NCBI GenBank assembly: GCA_014058105.1
Contig: JACGCM010000677.1
Location: 186,001-250,000, forward strand
Direction of reading: 5' to 3'
DNA: 64,000 nucleotides
Source of the DNA: Kingdonia uniflora
Lineage: Eukaryota > Streptophyta > Magnoliopsida > Ranunculales > Circaeasteraceae
Position numbers and translations under genes: made by a program. Positions within the stretch are counted from its first letter, which is position 1. The number at the start of each line of letters is the position of its first letter. Shown here one piece after another: positions 10,871 to 22,349 of the stretch. The notes under the pieces are model-generated. The model had not been told where the DNA came from. It saw nothing but the letters and a program-made list of their open reading frames with translations, and did not search any database.

Positions 10871-10905
10871 CGTGGTTTTTCTCAGTTTCTACTGAGTTTT
10901 CCACG
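10871..10905 (+). promoter_or_regulatory. Conserved LTR stem-loop (G 5' LTR)
   Basis: The outer stem is CGTGG/CCACG, then T5/T4 internal loops, then the inner stem CTCAG/CTGAG with loop TTTCTA. It lies about 130 bp downstream of the TATA, so it would be transcribed. Confidence 0.6.
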
Positions 10906-10993
10906 TAAAATCTTGGTTGATAGCTCTTTATTATGCAATCTTTATGAACAAGTATTGGCGAAGGTTTTCCTCCAAGAAAATATGCCACTACGA

Positions 10994-11013
10994 TAAGCAC
11001 CGCCTGTGGGAAG
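10994..11013 (+). other. Primer-binding region of G
   Basis: The stretch TAAGCACCGCCTGTGGGAAG follows the LTR. Tat-type elements A and C have the related TTGGCACCATCTGTGGGAAA and TTGGCTCCGTCTGTGGGAAA at the same place. Confidence 0.65.
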
Positions 11014-11054
11014 ACCACACTTTTTTCTACCATTTCCAATCTGAGCACCATCCA

Positions 11055-12860
11055 ATGACAAACATGAACTTGAGAAGTCATTCTAGTACTATAAGAGATC
11101 AGGACATTCCAGCAGCTCTTGATCTGTACGGTGCGGTTCTTGAACTTCAAAACAAATGGCCTCAGAAAAAAATTAGAGACTGGAAGATCAGTGTGTCCAC
11201 GCTCAAGCTCAACAAACAGAGAGGGACGAGCACAAAAAAGTACTGGATTAGCAGATTCAAATACTTCAAAAAGAGATGGAGTGATTGCGAAGAATACAAG
11301 ATCGAATCACAGCTCGCCAAGCATCACCGCCACTGGCACGAAGTGAACATCGATCACGAGCAGTTCAACGCGATTATCAGCCGAGAGAGGATGACCAACG
11401 AATGTCTCGATCCAGATCTAGAAATCCTAATAGAGCCTCTCAACATTTTTGTTTAACATCTTTGGCCTCGACAACCCAAGGAAGTCGATGTACACGTCAT
11501 CAAAACCCTTCGCCAGAAAGAAGGCCCATCAGAGATTGATTGGGACCAAAGGTACAGGGCGACTTTGTTCCTCAGGTTGCAGCCTTACCTCTTCCCCTAT
11601 AACAATTCGTCACTCTGGATGGCCTTAACAACAAAATTTAAGCCATTAACTCTAACATCCTGGGCCGACGATCTGCGCTCGATAGGATCGAAACAAACCC
11701 CATCTCCCCATATCTCAAAAATATGCATATTCCAGAAAATTTCCATCTGCCCAAATTTCCATTTGTTTAACATTTTCGACATTTCAAAGCCGTTGTTGGG
11801 TTGTACTCTAAACTCGACAATATGTTTTGCCGACTATTTAGTATGAGCCTAAAAGAAGAATCATTCTGATGGTTCCACACTATACAGGAAGCCTCCATCA
11901 CCTCTTTCATCCAATTTCAAAATCTTTTTGAATCCAACTATGCTCATGCTAGGGAGTGTAAAATCACAGTGGACTCTTTGTTTTACTTCGAGCAAGGCGC
12001 GAAATAAACATTGGCAAGTTTTTATAAACATTTCCTGCAGGAAACACGGAAGATTGGAAATTCAGACCCCAAAATCGTGGTTCCAGCATTTACTTCCGCC
12101 TTGCACATCGACTCTAAAGTTTGTGAAGAGCTTACGCTACATAAACCACGTACGGTCACTAAAATGATTGGCGTGGTTAATAATTACATCGAGCTGGAGC
12201 GCTCGAAGAAAAATTAGATGAAAAAATCCTCGGTCATACATTCTCGAGAAGCATCTTCAACCCCGTCTCAAAGAGTGGTCACTACAGCAGCACCGAAGTA
12301 GTCTGCCAAAAATACTGATAACATTCGAAGAAAAGAGGGAAAACGTGACAGACCTATCCCAATTTTTCCACCAATGGCAATAACCATCTCCGCTATCTTG
12401 CCAACGATAAAGGGAGAAGATTATTATCACGCACCACAGGTTATTGGAAATCCTCCGAACAGACCCATATATCAATATCATAATGTGCATAATCATGAAA
12501 CTAATAGCTATTACTCCCTCATTCGTATCTTTCACCGTATCCTTTTAGCTGGAAGACTCAGTAATTATGTCGTCGACATTCAGAAATTTCTCGACGAACA
12601 AGCAAAAACTACTGAAGTCGAGCGGAGTCATATCCAGGACCCAGCTCACCATTTGTATATGGCCGAGATCGAAAAAGGGAAGAAAAGAAAACAAGACGAT
12701 CGTATTACGTCTTGCCACAAAATGACATCCTCAGATAAATCGGTAAAACTTGTTCCAAACACCAGCAAATCCAAACGTCCTTACCAGATAACGTTCGAGG
12801 ACTGCAATACCAGTCATATACAATACCCTTATGATGACCCTCTTATTATTATGCTCAAAG
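11055..12860 (+). pseudogene. Tat gag remnant of G
   Basis: Fragments in all three forward frames cover a gag. The conserved core at 11890-12040 reads SFIQFQNLF, then CKITVDSLFYFEQGAR, and the C-terminal part includes HLYMAEIEKGKKRKQDDR near 12650. Many frameshifts and stops break it. It is antigenically and functionally only a relic. The putative start is an ATG at 11055 or 11064, shortly after the primer-binding region. Confidence 0.65.
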
Positions 12861-12865
12861 TAGGA

Positions 12866-15090
12866 TAGGATTACTTACATACACTTTTCATCAGCATAGG
12901 AAGTGCCACAGATGTCTTATTCCGAAGAACAATCAAAGTCTTAGGCCTCATAAATTAAGTAAAAGCTTCGACAATAACAATCACAGGCTTCAATGGTTCT
13001 AAAGAATTAGCCATAGGAGAAACCACTCTGCCAGTTCAAGCAGGTTCAGAAACCACATTCGTCAAATTTCTTGTCATTGATGCAGAGTCCAAATATTTGG
13101 GCATTTTGGGACGCAGTTGGTTACATTCAATCAAAGTAGTACCCTCGACTTACCATTTAGCACTATATTTTCCTACGGATCACGGAGTCTATGAAATCAA
13201 GGGCAGCATGGCAGTCGCACAAATGTGCAAAAATTCAACAGTCAACCCTCATACAACAAAACTCCTCAAAGCATAGCAACTACAGCATGACATACCACTC
13301 ACATTTGAGCAACATGATGTTGAAGCAGCTAAAACTGCTGAACTCGATGGCCTTGGGCGCAGAACCTTCATTGGATCTAAGCTATCAATCGACAAAAAAA
13401 AAGCCATGATACAGCTACTTAAGATAAACATCGACGCCTTCGCTTGGACTTTTCATGAAATGCCCAGAATCGATCCTTCTATCACTTGCCACCACCTCAA
13501 CCTCCTTCCAGACAGCAAAGCAGTCATCCAAAAATGATGAAATTTGGCTCCCCGACTTCGGGATGCAGTAAACGACGAATTTGATAAACTCCTTTCTGTC
13601 GGCTTTTTTTTGGAGGCTAAATATCCGAAGTGGGTTTTCAATATCGTCGTCGTGCCTAAGAAAAATGGTAAAATATGGGTTTGTGTTGATTTCCTCGAAC
13701 CCAACAAATTTACACCCAAAGGCAGTTTTCCACTACCATTGATTCTGCAAATTCTCGACTCAGTCGCAGGATACGAACTTCTTTCTATGATGGATGCTGC
13801 CTTGGGATACAACAAAGTTCTACTCACCGAAGAGGATCTGGAAAAAACCAATTTTATAACCGACATAGGACTCTACTATTTCACAGTAATGCCTTTTGGG
13901 TTAAAAATGCTGGAGCTACTTACCAATGATTGGTCACTCAAATGCTCAAAGATCAGCTCGGCAACATCAAGGAAGTATATATCGATGATATGATCTGCAA
14001 AAGCCTGGAAAGAGAAGATCATCTCAAAAACCTCCAAACTATCTTCGTTATCCTTCACCAATGCCAGATGAAACTCAACCCAGAGAAATGTCAATTCGGT
14101 GTCGCATCAGGAAAGTTCATAAGCTATCAAGCAAAAGAGGAATTAAAATCGATCTAACTCAAATCAAAGCACTCATGGCAACGCCCTCTCCTCGAACGAA
14201 AAAAGATGTTCAAAAATTCACCGGCAAGATAGCCTCTTTGCACAGATTCATCTCAAAGTCATCTGATCGATGCAAACTTTTTTACCTTCTTCGTGGCAAC
14301 CCCATTCCTCTTTCGAGCAAACAGTGAAAAGAAGTTATATGGAATCTTGACTGTGAAATGGCGTTCCAAGATCTTAAACGGTACTTGGGGCGTCCTCCTA
14401 TAATGAGTACTCCCATTGATGGTGAATTACTCACCATGTACTTATCCACAATTGAAGGCCCCATCAGCTCTGTCCTTATTCGAGAAGATGCAGGCATCGA
14501 GAAACTAATTTACTTTATCAGTAAAACTCTTATGCCTGCTGAAAAGCGATATACTACCATGGAGAAGCAATTGCTCGCCTTGGTTTACAGCTCTCTAAAA
14601 CTTCGTCCATACTTCCAAGCTTACCCCATCAAAGTTATTACAAAATACCCTCTCAAAATAGTACTCTCCAAAAAGGAAAAATCTCGACGAGTTCAACAAT
14701 GGTCTGTTTTCCTTGGGGAATATGACATCTCTTTTTAACCCTAAATATCCATCAAGGGACAAGCAGTGGACGAATTTTTAGCATATTTTTTCGTTGAAGA
14801 CCCCGATTGGGATGAACTCGATGAAATCTTCACCGATGACTCAATTGTAGAACCAGACGCATTGTCCATAAAATCTTGAGAACATAAATTTGGTATTGGA
14901 GACCTTGTCATACGACGAATACAAGATCATACTCGACCTAAGAATTCTGGGAAATTATCAGAAAACTGGGAAGGACCCTACATTGTATGCAATAAAATAG
15001 ATAGCGGAACTTATTGGCTTATGACTGAAGATGAAGTTTAGCTTGAGTACCCATGGAACACTTCTCAGCTTCAACTCTTCTACAGATGAT
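12866..15090 (+). pseudogene. Tat pol of G: protease, RT, RNase H, with integrase core deleted
   Basis: The protease region reads FISIGSATDVLF, where the family has an Asp-Thr-Gly; the catalytic Asp is missing. It continues with KYLGILGRSWLH. RT begins near 13420 (IDAFAWTFHEMP) and runs through WVCVDFLEPNKFTPKG, SMMDAALGYNK and, after a frameshift at about 13925, VYIDDMICKS, so the YxDD motif is kept. RNase H spans 14358-14738 (PISSVLIREDAG, YTTMEKQLLALVY). After 14760 the sequence jumps to the very end of integrase (FGIGDLVIRRIQDHT, NWEGPYIV, TYWLMTEDEV). The second RNase H and the integrase core are therefore deleted. Confidence 0.8.
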
Positions 15091-15119
15091 GCCCTGTAAT
15101 CTTTTACTTCGAATCAAAT

Positions 15120-15660
15120 AAACAATTTGTTATGTATTATCTTCTTTACTACTTCGATTTGTCTTCGATCTATAATTTTCAAAGTATCTATCTGAGAAAC
15201 GATCTCTTTCTACTTCGATTTATCCCCGATCTATACTTTTTAAGTACCTATCTGGAAATTGATCTTTCTACTATTTCGAATTGTTCTTGATCTATACTTT
15301 TCAAGTATCAATCTAAAAATTGATCTCTTTCTACTTCAATTTGTCCTTGATCTATACTTTTCAAGTATTTATCTGACAATTAATCGTTCTACTATTTTGA
15401 ATTGTCCTCGATCTATACTTTTCAAGTATCTATCTGACAATCAATCTCTTTCTACTTCGTTTTGTCCTCGATCTATACTTTTCAAGTATCTATCTAACAA
15501 TCGATCTCTTTCTACATGGATTTATTCTCGATCTATACTTCTCAAGTATATATCTAACAAACGATCTCTTTACTACTTCATTTTCTCTCAATAAATACTT
15601 ACCAAGTATACCAGAGACAAAATAATTCCTTACTATCCTAATTTTTTTAAGGTCCTTGCT
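15120..15660. repeat. Tandem repeat, about 60 bp x 8
   Basis: Units share CTACTTCGATTTGTCCTCGATCTATACTTTTCAAGTATCTATCTGACAATCGA in degenerate form, here described rather than exact; the core TCAAGTATC recurs every 60-61 bp from about 15180 to 15606. It lies just after the integrase terminus in the 3' untranslated part of G. Confidence 0.9.
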
Positions 15661-16403
15661 TACACAAGTATCCTAAAACCTATTTCGACTTCACACAACC
15701 ACTATCCAATTACAGGATAGTTTACTTCACACTCTTTACTTATCGACCAATCTCTAATGAGCTCTTGTTCTTCTCCAAATCTAAATCTAGTTACCTATCT
15801 CTGGATAAACATCTGGTAATCCTTACTTGCCATTTATTCGCCACCTTTCACATTTCGAGCACACAAGCAATCTTTACTTATCTTCTCAAATCTAATATCA
15901 CTTTATCACATCTACTACTTCAACTTATTTTTCACATGCAAAATAGTTATTTAAATAAAACATTAAACATACACCAACATCCTTCGTACACACATAATTC
16001 AAATGTTTTCGGTCCCACAGACCATTTGTTACAGACTTTCATTAAACCAATATTCTCTAGTCAAGATTTAGCATTTCAGACGGGGATTTTTCTTCATTTA
16101 AGGCACCTTCGGGAACCTGTACATTTGCTACTTCCTCAGGAAGATGACCTTCGCCCTCCATCGTCATTTCATTGTCGACCACTTCAATTCCTCCACGAAC
16201 ATCTGACGTCTAGGATACATCATCATCTGAACTATCATCACATGGTAGCCCACCAGCCTTCACAACTCTGTAATATTTTTTTCTTTCTTCAGACTCATCA
16301 AACTACTCCTTAAAATGCATCCTCACTTCATGGCATTTTTGGAGCTTTTCTTCATTCATCCGATCTTTTATCTCATCAAGCATTTTCTTCTGCTCCAGCT
16401 CCA

Positions 16404-18237
16404 TCATCTTCGAACATTGGCAACATCTTTCTCAAACTCAGCTTTCTGCACTGCCAAGGCTTCTTTCTTTTCTTTCTCCAACACTTTTTTTTCCTCAACC
16501 AATACAGCCTCCTTCGCCTTGTTTGCTTCCAATTTATACCTATTCAGCATGGCATTCTCCGCAGTCAATTCTTTCTCGATATTTTTGTACGCAACCAACC
16601 GGTTCGCCAAATCACCACTACCCTCCACACGACCCATTGCTTCACTCATCACCATCTTAATCTGCATGAAAGTCATATTATGAGTATTTATTTGACTTAC
16701 CAAAGTTTTCATTCGAGCATAAGCTTTAATATTTCTCACATTCGCCAAGTTACTCTGCGCCTCGCTTAAAAAGCTATCCAAACTTTCAATCCCCACCATG
16801 CACTCCGCCATATCTTTCTTCAGCACACCTGCCCCGACAGAAAACGACTTCATAGTCTTCAACATCTCCGTATCAAACTACTCCCCTAATTTCTTCTTTG
16901 CAGTCCCACCAGTCATCTTCTTGGGAACCGCACTGCTCAAACTACGTGGAGGTAACCCACTCACCACAATAGTGGGTTTGTCAGTACCTTTGATACCCTT
17001 AGAAGATGATTGTCGAGTAGTCCTCTTCGGGTTCAGCAACGGTTGTATTTCTGCATTTACCTTCCTTTTAGTCTTGTTTTTCACAAATGACTCCCCCTGT
17101 ATAGCATCAATCCCCGTATCTGTGTTTTACCCTATCAACGAAGGGTTATTCAGGGGCAATTGTATAATTGATACTTTAACACCTTTAGTTCTCAATCTTT
17201 TCAACCCTGCTTCTTGAAAGATTGTACTTAGATGATCTTGATCAATCGCTAAGTTATCGATCCTGCCAAAGAATCCTTCTCTAATCTTATACAATTTCTC
17301 GTTTACTTCTGTTATCTTCCCGATCTCCTTCAATGCTACAACACAGAGAAAAAAACACATCTTTACACAACATACATCTAACCTGAAAATACATCAAACT
17401 TTAACATTTAAGTTACCTAACCACAGACCTAGATGAAGCGTTTTTCTTTTAAGCGGCTCCCCTGGATCTTTTGGATCAAACTCATAATTTTTGGACACTA
17501 GTAAATGTTATTCGGCATATCGACCTCCATTTGACACCATATCATAAAACATCGGCCACTTCAAGAACCTCGCCAAATAACGATACCCTTTTAACTTTGG
17601 GTTCGTTTTCATCGTGTAGTACACGCACAAATCATCTACAGTTATTGCCTCCTCCCCTCTAGCTTTAAGTCTACCATTTATTGCACTACATACCCTAAAC
17701 AGGTCATATACATTCGGATTGAATTGACCTAGGGCTACATCGAAGAAATTCATTAACTTTTTCTGGTCTGCCCTAAGGGGCTGCTTTAGGCCTTTCTTTA
17801 TCTATTCTCAATATACCAGAATACCGTCTAAGGGTATGTCCTGGTCGATTATTTTGTATTGATACTTCTCTAGTCTGACATCCCCAGGAATACCATACTT
17901 CTTTTTAAATTTAATAATTTCTTTGGTCTCTAAACCCTCCCTATAACATGCTTCTTCATCCTCTTCCACATCTTCTTCCCCATCTCCACTCCCTTCTCGA
18001 TCACTCACCTGAGGCCCATGATCTACACCAGTCTCAGTCACTTCTTCCTCAGATACATCATGCACACTAGGCACTACCCTCAAATGTTCCCCACCCCCTG
18101 TATCTACACTGCTCAAACCTACCCTGTATCTCCCCCCAAATTGTTGTACATACGTTCTCACATTGATCATCAAAGGCACTATATCTTCGAGACTCGCAAA
18201 TATATCTTTATCATCATTTAAATTGGGTTCAGCCATT
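16404..18237 (-). pseudogene. Antisense gene of G (gypsy-type-transposon-like domain + coiled coil)
   Basis: On the strand opposite gag-pol, exon 1 runs from ATG 18237 to about 17417. It includes an acidic Asp/Glu stretch (GDGEEDVEEDEE), then [33 protein letters not shown], and [21 protein letters not shown]. An intron at 17336-17416 (GTAACTT...TGTTGTAG) leads to exon 2 (17335-16404). Exon 2 carries a basic Ser/Lys linker (RTTRQSSSKG) and a Lys/Glu-rich coiled coil (VEEKKVLEKEKKEALAVQKAEFEK). The N-terminal domain resembles the family annotated as 'putative gypsy type transposon' and matches in layout the antisense gene of A, B and C. Its function is not known. Two or three stops are present. 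Confidence 0.7.
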
Positions 18238-18296
18238 ATAAAAACCTGCACATCAAATTCAATATTTTAACACAGCTAGAATCTTTCATATGTGAT

Positions 18297-18316
18297 ACAT
18301 ATATATATATACATAA

Positions 18317-18362
<46 letters not shown>
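18297..18362. repeat. (TA)n microsatellite
   Basis: An alternating TA tract with a few ACA interruptions lies about 60 bp upstream of the antisense gene start of G. Short translated reading frames here are artefacts. Confidence 0.95.
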
Positions 18363-18366
<4 letters not shown>

Positions 18367-20001
18367 TTAAGTTCATATATTCATAAAGATATCATTGTTG
18401 AGATAACTCGCCAACACCTCATTCACTTTACCATTTGCTACTATCATTTACATTTATCCTTATACGTAGTTCTCGATGTAATTCATATCAGTTAATTCAT
18501 CTGAGTATTTTATCATTCAAAAGCCATCTGTTCATTTCTCGATGTTATTTCTATGTTTAATAAGTAACCTCGATAACTCTTTAAATTCTATCTTCTTGTC
18601 AAAATTACAGGAATTTCAATAGCTTCTCGAAGACGTTTTAACTTTTCCCGCTAAAAATAGTTATTTACATTTTACGAATTTCCTTTCTCCGACACAAAAT
18701 CCAGCGATAACCGAAAAATCCTAACTCTCTCCGCATATCTCGCAACCATCTCTTCCCACTGCACTGTAATTATAACGCCCTTCCCCAATACCTTTTACTT
18801 CTCATCCTACCCAATTCTCTCCTTTTGACAACAAAAAAATAACTCAAAATCACCGCCACCCAAAATTTCCAATATCAAATTCATAGACCTATGAACAGTT
18901 TTACTTGCTTCTCCATGGACGTACCTTATTCATTTTCAATTCATTACACATTATCTATTAATCTATAACCAATGCATCAACTTACAAAACAATTTGTAAG
19001 AATCACTAACCTCGTTTCTGTGGAGTTTCTGTATATTCCTCTCTTTTGCTCGCTTCTCCCTTTCGATCAACACACAAATCTCCTCCTTAGCAATCGTATC
19101 TAATCACTTCAGCAACGAGCAACAGCAGCTATCTCCCTCAAAAAAAAATCAATTTGCAAATGATATGAACAGTCGCCTACCTCTGACATATTTATAGACC
19201 TCACGTGACTGTTCTTCACACCACTTGACGACCGTCCAGTTCCTCGAATATAACATCTCATGCATTTTTATCTCGACTTCTTTGACTCTTGATCTTCTCC
19301 CCATTAATAAACTTCTACATTCATACTTCAATCCTTCAAGATCTCAAAGAATTTCTACAGACATATTCATATCTATTAGTGCACGATCCATCTTTTCTAT
19401 TAGTTGATTTACATTTTTTTCCTTATACTTCATACCATCACCTAATGGAGCACATCTCGCCATATTCATTTTGCATATAATTTCCTCTATTTATACTGTC
19501 CTACCAATTTCTATACTTATGGGATTATATTTAACATCAGTTGCCTATCATTTTATTCCACAACCATTGTTTAAACACAACCTGCATTTCTCGAAGTTTG
19601 ACACATACATTTTACATTCAACAATTGAACATTCCTTCCAATATGCTAAACTTTTTCCTTATATAACATTTACCAGTACAAACACGCCTACATCTCAAGC
19701 ATTTACTCTTCATAAACCCCTCGCTACCACTTCATCTTCCCTCTTCACCAACAACTTTGCTCGAGTCAACATGTCACCGCAATGATCAGGAGGACACCAA
19801 AACTAAAGTTTCATACGAAACTCAAATTCCTCCTCAGCCTCCTTCGCCCCTGCCTCACTCATCCCTTCATAATCCAGTTCCTTAGGATCATCAAAATTCA
19901 ATTCCATTCTCCGTGAACCAAAATACCGGTTAAACAACACCCAATACATTGTCTGCACACGTCAGAATACCCCCATCACAGGCCTGAGCTTTCGTCTTCA
20001 C
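18363..20001 (-). other. Antisense-gene upstream region of G, mostly unassigned
   Basis: Apart from an uninterrupted minus-strand ORF of 60 codons at 19149-19331 (RSRVKEVEIKMHEMLY) I find no recognisable domain. By position it could correspond to the second small ORF of A and B, but the similarity is weak. Confidence 0.35.
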
Positions 20002-20048
20002 CATTTTAAGTGAATGCATCCATCTGTAAATAACAACATCTATTTATA
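20002..20048 (-). promoter_or_regulatory. TATA box and ATG of a small antisense ORF (G)
   Basis: On the minus strand TATAAATA (20048-20041) precedes ATG 20004 by about 40 nt. The ORF begins MVKT, as do the first small antisense ORFs of A and B, and is broken by stops after about 24 codons. Confidence 0.45.
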
Positions 20049-20535
20049 CACCTTCCAGTCACTACAAAACTCCCCTGCATTTATTATGCTTTGAATCTCT
20101 ATACTGTCAGAGTCAATCAATCAACCTAGAAATCCGTCATTGGCCCCACACATTCAACTACCTTCAACTTTACACATAGGCAATATTCGACAAAATTGTT
20201 TCACAAATTTTTAATCATATTTAATATTCGATAACATACGCAAAAACAAAAAAAAAATTCAATAAACACATATTTATTTCATAAATTTTTTTCTTACATT
20301 CGATATCTCTTTCATTCAATTATATTCTCAAATATCACATTCGACATCTATCTCTTTCGAGTACATTTATTTTTAAATACTTAATTTTTCTTCCATTACA
20401 AATAATCTGCTATTACTAACATCTTCGACATGTCAATATTTTTTTGTTTGCTTTTCACTAGAATCAGACATTAAAGCCTCTTTCTAGTCCTCAAAGATCA
20501 ATGACTCTCAAGTCACTGAACTTCTTAAGAGACGC

Positions 20536-20911
20536 TTAAGCAAGAAAACGGCAAGAAAAAATTACAAAAACACCCACACATTCGGCAAGATCTCTGGACA
20601 CCCATCCAAGCTTCATATTTTCATCACCAGTAATAGCAATTACCCGCTCACCCCCCAACTGACTCCATACATTGCCTTCACAACTGCATGATGCTACGAC
20701 TATTTCTAACAAACACATCTCGTCTCTGTTTAATCTTTGCTCCCACCTTAATGTTCTGCTCCGATCACATAATAATTTCTCATCTCTCGGTCTACGCCAG
20801 ATTTCATCAACACGCTCACCGTCTTCAACCCCAGACCCAATAAACCATACTTGGGGCGACCACATTCTACCAAACACCACCATCTACCTTCCATAAACCT
20901 CCTATTTATAC
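20536..20911 (-). CDS. Small antisense ORF of G with TATA box
   Basis: This is an uninterrupted 115-codon minus-strand ORF (ATG 20883, stop 20536). It is preceded by TATAAATA at 20911-20904, about 25 nt upstream of the ATG. The product is Arg/Glu/Val-rich (GERVDEIWRRPRDEKLL, MCLLEIVVASCSCEG) and I do not recognise a family. It lies between the 3' LTR and the antisense gene, the same place as the first small ORFs of A (37332) and B (50521). It may be non-coding, but it is open where everything around it is broken. Confidence 0.4.
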
Positions 20912-21096
20912 CCAACATCCTTAAACTTCATTTAATGAACAACATTAATTATGCCTCAAAACTAACTTGACCAGATACAGTTCACCTTGACCTTGGTAAT
21001 GACATATGATGACCTTTGAGGATGTTCGGGAACTTCTTCAGATTCCAGTTTTCTTCTCGACACAGCTACAAGTACTTCCGTCAAGAATGGGGCGTT

Positions 21097-21589
21097 TGTA
21101 GTATCATATTCCCTAAATTCGATAAGAATAAAGCCAGCACTTTGTAGTCGAAGATAGCTCAATATTCTGTAGTCGAAGACAGCTCAACATTCTAGAAGAT
21201 TCCGTGAGTCCTCAACTTACCAAAAGTAGATATTGCAGCCCGATCAAGAAGGAACTGTTAGAGATCCGCAAAGTGTGTCCACTACCCCCAGAATAGGAGA
21301 CTATTCCTTTCTTTTTGTAAATTGCCTGTATATACTATAAATACAGGCAGAGAATAGGTTCTAAGGGACCGCATGTCTTACATTTCTCTATCCTAAACAC
21401 TAGCAGTACTCGAAAAACTTGTAATAGCTAGCATCTAATAGATTTTACATCAAATCCCCCTCGAAGTCGTGGTTTTTCTCAGTTTCTACTGAGTTTTCCA
21501 CATAAAATCTTTGTTGATAACTCTTTATTATACAATCTTTGCGAACAAGTATTGGCAAAGGTTTTCCTCCCGAAAAGCATGCCACTACA
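21097..21589 (+). repeat. 3' LTR of G
   Basis: It begins TGTAGTATCATATTCC and ends GCCACTACA. It aligns along its length to 10500-10993 with many substitutions, so the element is not recent. Confidence 0.85.
21468..21502 (+). promoter_or_regulatory. Conserved LTR stem-loop (G 3' LTR)
   Basis: The outer stem CGTGG/CCACA has four of five pairs. The inner stem CTCAG/CTGAG is perfect. Confidence 0.55.
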
Positions 21590-22009
21590 GGCACGATAGC
21601 CAATGAAATCTAGATTCCTAAAATTATCGACATAGTATTGTAGCCAATGCCGTAAAACTTGTTTCTTGTATCCAAGAATGTGGATGGCATTCTAGACAAA
21701 TCCATTTTTAACTTGTTATTTATCATCAAATCACCATATTAATGAACAGCTGCTTGGCTTGATATACGTATTTCTTTTTGTGAAATACTCATAACCTAAT
21801 GATTAGTGGTGCTGATGAATGGCATGTACAGTTCGTAAGAATTATTGCAGTCTATGCTCATCATAAATAAATTTTGAGGATGGATTCTTCACAGCGGCAA
21901 CAGTAGAAGGGAAATTAAAAGGCATCCCAAAATTTGACCTTCTGTAGGTGAATCAGAAGCAAACCCTCTGATCAGATCAAACAACAACATTTTGGCAAAG
22001 AATCCTCTA
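21590..22009. other. Unassigned part of H
   Basis: AT-rich sequence lies between the G insertion and the partial 5' LTR of H. It has no clear reading frame and no visible primer-binding site. It is probably continuous with 10499-9440. Confidence 0.4.
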
Positions 22010-22344
22010 GATACACTTGCATAAACCAAACTGTTGATGTGGAGGTCAAAAGTGATGACTTGAACTAAGGTATGCTGAATATGTATTTTGTAGTGCCTCC
22101 TGTATGATGATGAGGTCGAGGATGAAGCTTGAGTCTGAGATACGAAATAAGCTATTACAAGACGACTCTCAACCAAGAGCACGAAGAGTATCATGACCGA
22201 GTGGTGTTGGTTGAGAAACTCGTTCTGTATGTGTTTCTTGATGTTGAACTTTGGCCATCTGCCATGTGTATGTTGACGAGGTCAAGTGGTCGTATGATGG
22301 TCGAAGATGGGGATTGAGTCCAAGATGCGGAATAAACCACTACA
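22010..22344 (-). repeat. Partial LTR of H (5' copy)
   Basis: It matches 7965-8298 (GCACTTGCATAAACCRAACTG and onwards) and ends CCACTACA before the ATATA duplication. The part of the LTR containing the hairpin is missing here. Confidence 0.7.
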
Positions 22345-22349
22345 ATATA

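Larger units (their letters stand above)
10500..10993 (+). repeat. 5' LTR of G
   Basis: It begins TGCAGTATCATATTCC and ends CCACTACGA or one to two bases earlier. It contains two copies of a 27-bp unit with TCGAAGA.AGCT (10542-10596), a TATA element within a perfect inverted repeat (10727-10751), and the conserved hairpin at 10871-10905. Confidence 0.85.
10500..21589 (+). mobile_element. Tat-lineage Ty3/gypsy element G, 11.1 kb
   Basis: Two related LTRs (10500 to about 10993 and 21097-21589) flank gag, protease, RT and a deleted RNase H/integrase region, then a 60-bp satellite and an antisense gene. The flanks are GGCAT (10495-10499) and GGCAC (21590-21594), a one-base-diverged target duplication. 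The sequence after the 5' LTR ends in GCCTGTGGGAAG, the tail of the primer-binding region common in plant Tat elements. A purine-rich AAGAATGGGG (21083-21092) precedes the 3' LTR. The element is long because of the antisense gene block between pol and the 3' LTR. Confidence 0.85.
7593..22344 (-). mobile_element. LTR element H, inserted in copia-1 RT
   Basis: The outer ends are TG (7593) and CA (22344), flanked by identical ATATA duplications at 7588-7592 and 22345-22349. Removing it rejoins the copia-1 RT frame exactly (EEIY followed by MTQPSGF). The left LTR (about 706 bp) is complete. The right copy matches only over about 22010-22344. Inside are a 17-unit tandem repeat (8480-9330), a copia-type gag fragment (9440-10330), and an 11.1-kb Tat element G nested at 10500-21589. 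Its LTR start and hairpin resemble those of the Tat elements A, B and C, whereas its gag is copia-like. H may therefore be recombinant. Confidence 0.75.

Noticed and set aside
10848..11150. ORFs crossing the end of the G 5' LTR
   Set aside because: They run through the LTR terminus and primer-binding region, which are non-coding signals.
15259..15594. 111-codon forward ORF rich in Phe, Ser and Ile
   Set aside because: It is only the translation of the 60-bp satellite.
16315..17217. Two forward ORFs of 122 and 139 codons
   Set aside because: They are shadows of the antisense coiled-coil gene of G, where Lys/Glu codons read in reverse give Phe/Leu/Ser-rich frames.
18292..18495. ORF of Ile-Tyr repeats
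   Set aside because: Translation of the TA microsatellite.
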